From: an uncultured Burkholderiales bacterium
Lineage (GTDB): Bacteria; Pseudomonadota; Gammaproteobacteria; Burkholderiales; Thiobacillaceae
Assembly (NCBI GenBank): GCA_937925755.1
Contig: CALAMX010000036.1
Span: 1-10,310, forward strand
DNA: 10,310 bases
Reading direction: 5' to 3'
Position 1 is the stretch's first letter; each line of letters opens with the position of its first letter. The translations under genes were made by a program, and so were the position numbers. Shown piece after piece: positions 1-5,459 of the stretch. Under the pieces are notes generated by a model. It made no database searches, was not told the DNA's origin, and worked only from the letters and a program-made list of their open reading frames with translations.

Positions 1-899
1 AGGCGGCCGCGTGGCGTGAAATAGGGCTTGGCGCCCAGCTCCCAGTCTAGGTCATAGCGCAGGCCGTGGCGATCGAGGATCTCGTGCACCCGCGCCTTGA
101 GCGCTTCGACCGTGCTGTCCGGGCAGAAACGGAAATTGAAGACGATGTCCACATGCCCAGGGATCACGTTGCTCGCACCGGTACCGCCGTGGATGTTGGA
201 GATCTGCCAGGTGGTGGGGGGGAAGTACTCGTTGCCTCGGTCCCACACGGTGGCGGCCAGCTCGGCGATGGCGGGGGCGGCCAGGTGGATAGGGTTCTTC
301 GCCAGATGGGGATAGGCGATGTGGCCCTGCACGCCATGTACGCGCAGCCGCCCGTGCAGCGAGCCGCGTCGGCCGTTTTTCAGCGTGTCGCCAAACCGCT
401 CGGCGCAGGTCGGCTCGCCGACGATGCAGTAGTCGATCCTCTCGCCGCGTGCTGCCAGCCGCTCGACCACCCTGACCGTACCATCGATGGCGGGACCTTC
501 CTCGTCCGAGGTGATCAGCCAGGCGATGCTGCCGGGATGGTCGGGGTGCGCGGCGACGAACTCCTCCACCGCCGCCAGGAAGGCGGCGATCGACCCCTTC
601 ATGTCAGCCGCACCCCGTCCGTACAGGCAGTCGTTGCTCAGCGTCGGGGTAAAGGGGTCATACGACCAGCGCTCCACCGGCCCAGTGGGCACCACGTCGG
701 TGTGCCCAGCGAAACAGACGAGAGGTGCATCGCGGCCGCGCCGCGCCCAGAGGTTGGTCACCCCGCCCGAATGCAGCCATTCGAGTGTAAAGCCCAGCGG
801 GGCGAGCCGGTTGGCGAGCCACTCCTGGCAACCTGCATCATTCGGGGTGAGCGAGGGCCGGGCGATTAACTGGCGCGTGTAATCGATGACTTTATACAA
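1..899 (-). CDS. dapE: Succinyl-diaminopimelate desuccinylase, partial (C-terminus beyond the left edge)
   Basis: Zinc-dependent M20-family hydrolase that splits N-succinyl-LL-2,6-diaminopimelate into succinate and LL-diaminopimelate in the cytoplasm, in the pathway to lysine and meso-DAP for peptidoglycan. About 299 residues are visible. The family is about 375 long, so roughly the last 75, including the C-terminal metal-ligand histidine, lie outside. Visible motifs are FAGHTDVVP (metal ligand H66), GRGAADMKGS (bridging D99), SDEE (E133 and E134) and VGEP (E162), each one residue off E. coli numbering. The dimerisation-domain signatures NGRRGSL and VQGHIAYPHLA are also present. No ATG occurs in frame before the conserved N-terminus (VIDYTRQLIARPS); a TGA lies upstream. 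The best start is TTG at 899-897, giving MYKVIDYTRQL, with CTG at 905-903 as an alternative. No Shine-Dalgarno sequence is evident. The gene follows yffB by 33 bp on the same strand, so co-transcription is likely. Identity is very secure; the start is less so. Confidence 0.95.
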   Translation of the reverse strand, partial: MYKVIDYTRQLIARPSLTPNDAGCQEWLANRLAPLGFTLEWLHSGGVTNLWARRGRDAPLVCFAGHTDVVPTGPVERWSYDPFTPTLSNDCLYGRGAADMKGSIAAFLAAVEEFVAAHPDHPGSIAWLITSDEEGPAIDGTVRVVERLAARGERIDYCIVGEPTCAERFGDTLKNGRRGSLHGRLRVHGVQGHIAYPHLAKNPIHLAAPAIAELAATVWDRGNEYFPPTTWQISNIHGGTGASNVIPGHVDIVFNFRFCPDSTVEALKARVHEILDRHGLRYDLDWELGAKPYFTPRGR

Positions 900-932
900 T
901 TGAAACAGACTATTGCATGAATAAGTTAAAGT

Positions 933-1280
933 TCATTCTCCGAAGAAGGCGGCGTAATTCTCCTCGGAGAACCCGACCTGATACTGTCCGTCGCGATCGA
1001 GGATGGGCCGTTTGATGACGCTCGGGTTCTCCTCCATGAGGGCCAGCGCTGTCGCCATGTCTTTGACCGCGGCCTTGCGTTCCTCAGACAGGTTCCGCCA
1101 GGTGGGACCGTTGCGGTTGATGAGGGCCTCCCAACCCATGATCTTCATGAGCGTATCGAGCAGCGCCTTGGGCACGCCCTGTTTCTTGAAGTCGTGGAAT
1201 TCGTATTCGATGCCGCGTTCGTCCAGCCAGGCGCGCGCCTTCTTGACGGTGGAGCAGTTGGGGATGCCGTAGAGTTTCAT
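933..1280 (-). CDS. yffB: ArsC/Spx-family thioredoxin-fold protein YffB
   Basis: Predicted 115-residue cytoplasmic protein of the ArsC/Spx/YffB thioredoxin-like family (E. coli YffB is 118 residues). The N-terminus reads MKLYGIPNCSTVKKARAWL, with the single family cysteine at C9. The middle carries GWEALINRNGPTWR and the C-terminal part has the conserved IKRPIL loop, whose arginine lies near the cysteine in ArsC-type folds. YffB proteins resemble glutathione-dependent reductases, but the physiological substrate is not established, so arsenate reductase should not be assumed. An upstream in-frame start would add 19 residues (from 1337) unlike the family, so ATG 1280-1278 was chosen. It lies immediately upstream of dapE on the same strand, the arrangement also found in E. 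coli, and is divergent from the acetyltransferase gene with about 20 bp between the start codons. The only promoter hint is a TAAAAT hexamer at 1318-1313. Confidence 0.92.
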   Translation of the reverse strand: MKLYGIPNCSTVKKARAWLDERGIEYEFHDFKKQGVPKALLDTLMKIMGWEALINRNGPTWRNLSEERKAAVKDMATALALMEENPSVIKRPILDRDGQYQVGFSEENYAAFFGE

Positions 1281-1290
1281 GGCAAACTCA

Positions 1291-1295
1291 GAGGG
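1291..1295 (+). promoter_or_regulatory. Shine-Dalgarno GAGGG for the GNAT gene
   Basis: GAGGG lies 5 nt before ATG 1301. The next in-frame ATG (1331) has no purine-rich sequence before it, so this site favours the 1301 start. Confidence 0.5.
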
Positions 1296-1300
1296 TTGCA

Positions 1301-1783
1301 ATGAGAGCCGACATTTTAACCGCGTGCGCCATGTCACAGGCTGAAAATCCGCCCATCCAGGTCATCGTGGCAGACTGGACCCGCCACGGCCCACTCATCG
1401 ACGCCATACGGCGGCGTGTGTTCATCGAGGAGCAGGGCGTGCCGGAGGCGCTCGAATGGGAGGCGCGCGATGCCCAGTGCGACTGGTTCCTCGCCTGGGT
1501 TGCTGGCCACGCGGTGGGTATCGCCCGGCTGACCCCTGATGCCTTCATTGGGCGGATGGCCGTCCTGCCGGAGTGGCGTCGCAGGGGAGTGGGCCGCGCC
1601 TTGCTCGAGGCGGCCCTGGCCCGCGCGCGGGCACGCGGATTGCCTGCGGTCAGCCTGCATGCGCAGACCCATGCGGTGGGTTTCTATGCGCGTGCGGGCT
1701 TTGCGGCTGAGGGCGAGGTCTTCCTGGAGGCTGGCATCCCCCATCAGCGCATGACCTTGACTTTAGTGCCGGAGGACACATGA
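1301..1783 (+). CDS. GNAT-family N-acetyltransferase (YjcF/ElaA-like)
   Basis: Predicted 160-residue Gcn5-related acetyltransferase, transferring an acyl group from acetyl-CoA to an unknown amine. VFIEEQGVPEALEWEARD at about 40-57 is typical of the YjcF/ElaA-like branch. The acetyl-CoA-binding motif A follows: a beta strand GRMAVLPEW and then the pyrophosphate loop RRRGVGRALL at 93-102. FYARAGF at 128-134 is the usual motif B segment, and IPHQRMTL closes the fold. The start at 1301 has a GAGGG ribosome site; ATG 1331 (MSQAENPPIQV) would give a 150-residue protein equally compatible with the fold. The stop overlaps the ispF start as ATGA (1780-1783), so translation of the two is probably coupled. 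The position next to ispF does not reveal a substrate. The family call is secure, the specific function unknown. Confidence 0.88.
   Translation: MRADILTACAMSQAENPPIQVIVADWTRHGPLIDAIRRRVFIEEQGVPEALEWEARDAQCDWFLAWVAGHAVGIARLTPDAFIGRMAVLPEWRRRGVGRALLEAALARARARGLPAVSLHAQTHAVGFYARAGFAAEGEVFLEAGIPHQRMTLTLVPEDT
1771..1775 (+). promoter_or_regulatory. Shine-Dalgarno GGAGG for ispF
   Basis: GGAGG lies 4 nt before the ATG at 1780, inside the 3' end of the acetyltransferase gene. It supports translation of ispF from the overlapping ATGA. Confidence 0.7.
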
Positions 1784-2265
1784 ACATCCGCATCGGTCAC
1801 GGCTTCGACGTGCACGCCTTCGCCGCCGGGCGGCGGCTGATCATCGGCGGTGTGGAGATCCCCTACGAGTTTGGCCTCGCCGGCCACTCCGATGCCGACG
1901 TGCTGCTGCACGCCATTTGTGATGCTCTGCTCGGCGCGGCGGGGCTGGGCGACATCGGCCGCCATTTCCCCGACACCGACTCACGCTACGAGGACATCGA
2001 CAGCCGTGAGTTGCTGCGCGCGGTCGTCAAGCGACTCGCGGCCGAGGGCTGGCGCGCGGGCAACGTGGACGCCACGATCATCGCCCAGGCCCCGCGCATG
2101 GCACCTTATATCGCGCAGATGCGCGAAAACATCGCTGCCGACCTTGGGCTGTCCGTGGCCTGTGTCAACGTCAAGGCGACCACCACCGAGCGCTTGGGGT
2201 TCACTGGCCGGGGCGAGGGGATCGCCGCGGAGGCGGTAAGCCTGATTCAGCGGTCCGTTCCCTGA
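1780..2265 (+). CDS. ispF: 2-C-methyl-D-erythritol 2,4-cyclodiphosphate synthase
   Basis: Converts 4-diphosphocytidyl-2-C-methyl-D-erythritol 2-phosphate to the 2,4-cyclodiphosphate with release of CMP, in the cytosolic MEP pathway to isoprenoid precursors. It works as a homotrimer with active sites at the subunit interfaces. The protein is 161 residues against 159 in E. coli. RIGHGFDVHAF carries metal ligands D10 and H12, and the third ligand is H44 in HSDADVLLHAICDALLG. GLGDIGRHFPDTD follows, then NVDATIIAQAPRM and the C-terminal signature NVKATTTERLGFTGRGEGI, all intact. The start overlaps the preceding GNAT gene by 4 nt and has a good GGAGG. In many gammaproteobacteria ispD sits directly upstream; here an acetyltransferase takes that place and no ispD is visible in the window. 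thpR follows after 20 bp. Confidence 0.98.
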   Translation: MNIRIGHGFDVHAFAAGRRLIIGGVEIPYEFGLAGHSDADVLLHAICDALLGAAGLGDIGRHFPDTDSRYEDIDSRELLRAVVKRLAAEGWRAGNVDATIIAQAPRMAPYIAQMRENIAADLGLSVACVNVKATTTERLGFTGRGEGIAAEAVSLIQRSVP

Positions 2266-2285
2266 TCCTGAAGACAGACGAATAC

Positions 2286-2864
2286 ATGCCGGTGTGTAGC
2301 GCCATGAACGCCGACGGTCCTCAGCCTGCCGATCAGGCCCGGGTCTTTTTCGCGCTGTGGCCGGACGCCGCGGTGCGCGCCGCGCTCGACCGGTTGGCCG
2401 GTGAACTCAACCGCTTGCGCGGTGGGCGTCGTACGCGGGCCGAGACCCTGCACTTGACCCTCGTCTTCGTCGGCAATCTGCCGCGCGCGCGCCTGGCCGC
2501 CTTGCAGATGGCCGCCGCCGCGATTCGGGTTCCGGCGTTCACCCTGACGCTCGATCGCACCGATTGCTGGCTGCACAACCGCATCGCCCATGCCACAGCG
2601 ACGCAGCCACCGACCGAATTGCTCGACCTGGTGGCCGCCCTGGAGCAGGGGCTCGAGGCACTGGGCATTCCCTTCGACCGCAGACCTTACAAGGCGCACG
2701 TAACCCTTCTGCGCAAGGCCGATTGCCGGCGGTCGGACCCACCGATCGTGCCAATCGTCTGGCCGGTGAGCGAATTCGTCATCGTTAAGTCCGAGCTCGG
2801 CACGGATGGCGCGCGCTACGCCATCCTCGGGCGCCACCCGCTCGTCCCAAGGGCTCAGAGGTAG
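2286..2864 (+). CDS. thpR: RNA 2',3'-cyclic phosphodiesterase (2'-5' RNA ligase family)
   Basis: Member of the 2H phosphoesterase superfamily. Bacterial ThpR proteins hydrolyse RNA 2',3'-cyclic phosphates to 2'-phosphates and show 2'-5' ligase activity in vitro; the cellular substrate is unclear. The protein has 192 residues with RVFFALWPD at about 19-27 as the first strand. The two catalytic HxTx motifs are HLTL at 56-59 and HVTL at 138-141, placed in the two pseudo-symmetric lobes as expected. RRPYKAHVTLLRK and the C-terminal strand region EFVIVKSEL also match the family. A second in-frame ATG at 2304 (186 residues) is possible; neither start has a strong ribosome site. The gene lies 20 bp after ispF and probably shares its transcript. 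Its last 10 bp overlap the convergent eRF1-like gene. Confidence 0.93.
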   Translation: MPVCSAMNADGPQPADQARVFFALWPDAAVRAALDRLAGELNRLRGGRRTRAETLHLTLVFVGNLPRARLAALQMAAAAIRVPAFTLTLDRTDCWLHNRIAHATATQPPTELLDLVAALEQGLEALGIPFDRRPYKAHVTLLRKADCRRSDPPIVPIVWPVSEFVIVKSELGTDGARYAILGRHPLVPRAQR

Positions 2865-3283
2865 ACGTAGTCTTCCAGATGCGCGGCCAGCTCCTTGACG
2901 GGCAGGCGGGTATAGTCCTTCTCGATCGTCTCACTCACCTTGTTGCGCGTGTGCTGCGAAAGCTTGCCATTGAGCAGCCCCAGGAAATGGGCAGAGGCGA
3001 TCAGGATCAAGCGGTCATAGGCGTTGTTGACCCGCCCCTCATCGAGCGCACGTGCGACTTCTTGGGCGAAGACCTCCGCCTCGTGTTCCTTGGGGGAGGT
3101 CGGTTGGGCGTAACTGCCGGAGCCTTGGTAGTTGCCGACGCGGTCACTGACCAGATTGGCCGCCTTCTCGCGGCTTTCGGGGTGTTTAAGCTCCTTCACA
3201 AGCTCAAGCCCCTTTTTCGGGCCGTGATTGGCATAGAGCTTGGCATGACTGGCATTGGCCACCAGGATCCAGGTCACAGACAT
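2855..3283 (-). CDS. 'Host attachment' family protein (Host_attach, eRF1-domain-2/L18-like fold)
   Basis: A 142-residue protein resembling the widespread family named 'protein required for attachment to host cells' (PF10116, to my recollection). That name comes from a plant-associated bacterium and says little here. The opening TWILVANASHAKLYA (4-18) is the beta strand and small-residue turn typical of this family and of related bacterial eRF1-domain-2-like proteins. A polar loop follows (about 35-67, SDRVGNYQGSGSYAQ), then DRLILIASAHFLGLL (90-104), a helix with LSQHTRNKV and a C-terminal DYTRLPVKELAAHL segment. No GGQ release-factor motif, signal peptide or membrane segment is visible, so a soluble cytoplasmic protein is likely. 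ATG 3283 was chosen because GGAG stands about 7 nt upstream and family members start there; an in-frame start at 3382 would add 33 unlike residues. It overlaps the thpR 3' end by 10 bp and has its own promoter at 3381-3408. Nearby smpB and mnmH make a translation-related role conceivable, but this is inference. Confidence 0.82.
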   Translation of the reverse strand: MSVTWILVANASHAKLYANHGPKKGLELVKELKHPESREKAANLVSDRVGNYQGSGSYAQPTSPKEHEAEVFAQEVARALDEGRVNNAYDRLILIASAHFLGLLNGKLSQHTRNKVSETIEKDYTRLPVKELAAHLEDYVYL

Positions 3284-3298
3284 AGACGTCTCCGTAAG

Positions 3299-3324
3299 TG
3301 TGTGGAAAGTATGTGTGGAGTGTA
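3299..3324 (-). repeat. 13-bp tandem repeat, two copies, in the leader of the Host_attach gene
   Basis: On the plus strand the two units are TGTGTGGAAAGTA (3299-3311) and TGTGTGGAGTGTA (3312-3324), identical at 11 of 13 positions. They lie in the predicted untranslated leader, 16 bp upstream of the start codon. Confidence 0.6.
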
Positions 3325-3338
3325 ATCTGAGACTTGCG

Positions 3339-3355
3339 GCGGGGCGCTGCCCCGC
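3339..3355 (-). other. GC-rich stem-loop in the leader of the Host_attach gene
   Basis: A perfect 7-bp inverted repeat GCGGGGC / GCCCCGC with a 3-nt loop. It lies downstream of mnmH and inside the predicted leader of the next gene. No T tract follows on the minus strand, so it is not a standard intrinsic terminator. It could slow transcription or shape the leader. Confidence 0.55.
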
Positions 3356-3357
3356 GC

Positions 3358-3373
3358 TTACATGGCACTGTAA
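3358..3373 (-). promoter_or_regulatory. Candidate operator: inverted repeat TTACA-N6-TGTAA
   Basis: A 16-bp dyad with perfect 5-bp arms, at about +1 to +16 relative to the start of transcription predicted from the 3381-3408 promoter. Position and symmetry fit a repressor site, but no regulator can be named and short dyads occur by chance. Confidence 0.35.
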
Positions 3374-3380
3374 CGACTTC

Positions 3381-3408
3381 ACTATAGCCCGCTAGACCTG
3401 CGCGTCAA
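3381..3408 (-). promoter_or_regulatory. Sigma-70-type promoter for the Host_attach gene
   Basis: On the minus strand TTGACG (3408-3403) and TATAGT (3386-3381) are separated by 16 bp; each matches its consensus hexamer at five of six positions. The -35 box contains the TGA stop codon of mnmH. Transcription would begin near 3374 and leave a leader of about 90 nt before ATG 3283. This separates the small gene from the smpB-mnmH transcript. Confidence 0.6.
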
Positions 3409-4493
3409 AGAGCTTTGTCGAAGAGATCGAGGGCCTGCCGCGCCAGGGCCCTCAAATCAGCCTCTGCCGGGGAGGCGAGCTGCAACACAGGTCCCTCTGC
3501 CGCGTGTACATAATTGCGCCCGAGCGAGCGGGTGTAGGCCGGGTCATAGTGGGTCACGAGCAATTCGCCTACCAAGGTGTCCCATTCACCAGACGCCGCT
3601 AGACCCTTCCAGCGATGGATGCGGTCATGCCCCAACAGCGGGACCAGGCAGTCGAGCTGCCGTGCCAGGACCTCAGGCGCTTTCAGGAAGTGTTGGTAGT
3701 CCTCCTTGAGCACGGCAACGCGCACTGCCATGGGCGCCTCCAGGGTGAGGCATTGGGAGGCGCGCATGCGCTCGAGTAGGACCTCGGGGGTGTGCAGGTT
3801 GCCGATCTTCTTGCTCTCGGATTCGACGAAGACCGGCCGTAGCGGGTCAAAATGGCATAGCGCCTGCCACACACGCGTTTCGAAGAGCTTTTGCGGCGGT
3901 TGCGGACGCTGCGGGTCGCCCCCGAGCACCGAGCCCATGTGGGCTGCCAGTGCTTCCAAGTCCAGCACCTGGGCGCCCAGCTCGGCCAGGGCGCGCAGAA
4001 AGCGGCTCTTGCCCACCCCGGTCTTGCCACAGACGACGATGAAGCGCAGCTGCCCGGGCAGTTGCGCGAGCGCCGCGACGACGTGGCGGCGATAGGCCTT
4101 ATAGCCACCCTCGAGCTGGGCGGCATCCCAGCCGATCGCCCGCAGCACGGTGACCAGGGCGCCGCTGCGGTTGCCGCCGCGCCAGCAGTAGACGAGGGGG
4201 CGATAGTCCCTGGGTCGGTCGGCGAAATGCGTCTCCAGGTGTTGGGCGATGTTGCGTAAGACCAGGGCGGCACCGACCTTCTTCGCCGTGAATGGTGATA
4301 CCTGTTTGTAGAGAGTGCCGACATGGGCGCGCTCGTCGTCGCTCAGCACCGGCAGGTTGACGGCGCCCGGGATGTGATCCTCGGCATATTCCGCCGGTGA
4401 GCGGGCGTCGATCGCCTCGTCGAAGTCGTCCAGGGCATCGAGCGTGACGACGCTGCCGCGCTTGAGACGCTGGGCTGGTGTTATGCACTGCAT
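3405..4493 (-). CDS. mnmH: tRNA 2-selenouridine synthase (SelU/MnmH)
   Basis: Replaces sulfur by selenium in 2-thiouridine at the wobble position (U34) of tRNAs for Lys, Glu and Gln, using selenophosphate, through a geranylated intermediate. The 362-residue protein has an N-terminal rhodanese domain (about 15-140): IDARSPAEYAEDHIPGAVNLPVL at 28-50 and the catalytic loop YCWRGGNRSG with C103. LEGGYKAYRR links to a C-terminal P-loop domain whose Walker A is GKTGVGKS at 156-163. VFVESESKKIGNLHTPE is another family signature. Length and motifs match E. coli YbbB, so the protein looks intact. It follows smpB by 13 bp on the same strand. Its ribosome site (AGGGACAGG, about 6 nt before ATG) lies inside a small tandem duplication. 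Function needs selenophosphate from SelD, which is not in the window. Confidence 0.97.
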   Translation of the reverse strand: MQCITPAQRLKRGSVVTLDALDDFDEAIDARSPAEYAEDHIPGAVNLPVLSDDERAHVGTLYKQVSPFTAKKVGAALVLRNIAQHLETHFADRPRDYRPLVYCWRGGNRSGALVTVLRAIGWDAAQLEGGYKAYRRHVVAALAQLPGQLRFIVVCGKTGVGKSRFLRALAELGAQVLDLEALAAHMGSVLGGDPQRPQPPQKLFETRVWQALCHFDPLRPVFVESESKKIGNLHTPEVLLERMRASQCLTLEAPMAVRVAVLKEDYQHFLKAPEVLARQLDCLVPLLGHDRIHRWKGLAASGEWDTLVGELLVTHYDPAYTRSLGRNYVHAAEGPVLQLASPAEADLRALARQALDLFDKAL

Positions 4494-4498
4494 CAGCG

Positions 4499-4537
4499 CC
4501 TGTCCCTTAGCAGACGCCCCTGTCCCTCAGCAGGCGC
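4499..4537 (-). repeat. 20-bp-period tandem duplication spanning the smpB stop and mnmH ribosome site
   Basis: The 19-bp units at 4499-4517 and 4519-4537 agree at 17 of 19 positions; on the plus strand both start CCTGTCCCT. In the minus-strand reading the upstream copy encodes the end of SmpB (LLRDRG). The downstream copy holds the TAA stop and the AGGGACAGG that precedes the mnmH ATG. Confidence 0.75.
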
Positions 4538-4959
4538 GCCTTCTCGCGTTGCCACTCCCGCTCTTTCTCGGCCGCGCGCTTGTCATGCAACTTCTTGCCC
4601 TTGGCTAGGCCGATCTCTAACTTGATGCGGCCCTTTTTGTAATGCAGGTCGAGCGGCACCAGGGTGTAGCCGGCACGCTCGACCTTGCCGATCAAGCGTT
4701 TGATCTCCGCGGCGTGCAGCAGCAGCTTGCGGCTGCGGGTGGGGTCCGGTTTGACGTGCGTCGAGGCGGTGGGCAATGGGCTGACGTGACAGCCGATCAG
4801 CCAGACCTCGCCTTTTTTCAGCACGACATAGGACTCCTTGAGTTGCACGCGGCCGGCCCGGATCGCCTTGACCTCCCACCCTTCCAGCACCAGCCCCGCC
4901 TCGTAGCGTTCCTCGATGAAGTATTCATGAAAGGCCTTCTTGTTCTCGGCGATACTCAT
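4507..4959 (-). CDS. smpB: SsrA-binding protein SmpB
   Basis: Binds tmRNA (SsrA) and delivers it to ribosomes stalled on messages without a stop codon, mimicking the missing anticodon-codon interaction. The 150-residue protein shows the OB-fold barrel signatures: HEYFIEERYEAGLVLEGWEVKAIR (11-34, read in parts), GRVQLKESYV, then HVSPLP and RSRKLLLHAAEI. The basic tail from about 118 onward (GLAKGKKLHDKR) ends with KEREWQREKARLL, which becomes helical in the mRNA channel. The last residues (RDRGVC) seem to come from a local duplication. The ATG at 4959 is standard for the family; only a weak CAGG lies upstream. mnmH follows after 13 bp, probably in the same transcript. It is divergent from ratA, a conserved arrangement. 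Confidence 0.98.
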   Translation of the reverse strand: MSIAENKKAFHEYFIEERYEAGLVLEGWEVKAIRAGRVQLKESYVVLKKGEVWLIGCHVSPLPTASTHVKPDPTRSRKLLLHAAEIKRLIGKVERAGYTLVPLDLHYKKGRIKLEIGLAKGKKLHDKRAAEKEREWQREKARLLRDRGVC

Positions 4960-5021
4960 GGATGCGGACCTGGCGATATTTCGTGTATTTTACAGCCTCA
5001 TCTTGTGTACCACTCACGTCC

Positions 5022-5459
5022 GTGGCCGTCGTCGAGAAATCCATCCTGGTTCCTTACACCCCTGTGGAGATGTACGAATTAGTCGATCGCGTGGAGGACT
5101 ACCCGTTGTTCCTGCCCTGGTGTGGCGGCACGCAGTTGCATCGGCGCGACGCGGAGTTCACCGAGGCCACCATCCACATCCACTACCTGCAGATCCGCCA
5201 GCACTTCACCACGGTCAATCGCAAGGTCTTCCCGCATGAGATGCACATACGCTTGAAGAGCGGGCCATTTCGCCACATGGAGGGGGCCTGGCTATTCAAA
5301 CCGTTGGGCAATGCGGCCTGCAAGGTGGAGCTTCGCCTGCATTACGAGTTCGCCACCCATCTGTTGGAGCGGATCCTGGGGCCGGTATTCGGTTATGTCG
5401 CCAACAACCTGGTCGATGCCTTCGTGCTGCGAGCGGAACAGGTCTACGGCGCGCGATGA
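5022..5459 (+). CDS. ratA: RatA-type START-domain protein (ubiquinone-binding/ribosome association inhibitor family)
   Basis: Small START/Bet v1-like protein of the COQ10/RatA family. E. coli RatA was reported to block 30S-50S association, while the eukaryotic relative Coq10 binds ubiquinone; which role applies here is open. From GTG 5022 the protein is 145 residues and begins VAVVEKSILVPYTPVEMYEL, matching the usual start of homologues. EDYPLFLPWCGG, SGPFRHMEGAW and LHYEFATHLLERILGPVF follow the E. coli protein closely, and AEQVYGAR matches its C-terminus. An in-frame ATG at 4962, 2 bp from the smpB start codon, would add 20 residues not typical of the family; neither start has a clear ribosome site. 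The stop overlaps the rnfH start as ATGA (5456-5459), so the two are translated together. Confidence 0.92.
   Translation: MAVVEKSILVPYTPVEMYELVDRVEDYPLFLPWCGGTQLHRRDAEFTEATIHIHYLQIRQHFTTVNRKVFPHEMHIRLKSGPFRHMEGAWLFKPLGNAACKVELRLHYEFATHLLERILGPVFGYVANNLVDAFVLRAEQVYGAR

Noticed and set aside
66..869. 267-residue open frame on the plus strand
   Set aside because: It is antisense to dapE, which shows all family motifs in order; the frame has no recognisable domain.
933..1280. Arsenate reductase (ArsC)
   Set aside because: The sequence and dapE linkage match YffB rather than ArsC, and no ars genes are present.
2247..2837. 196-residue open frame on the minus strand
   Set aside because: It is antisense to thpR, whose two HxTx motifs are intact; high GC content opens such shadow frames.
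3339..3355. Hairpin as an intrinsic terminator for mnmH
   Set aside because: No T tract follows it on the minus strand, and it lies downstream of a promoter for the next gene.
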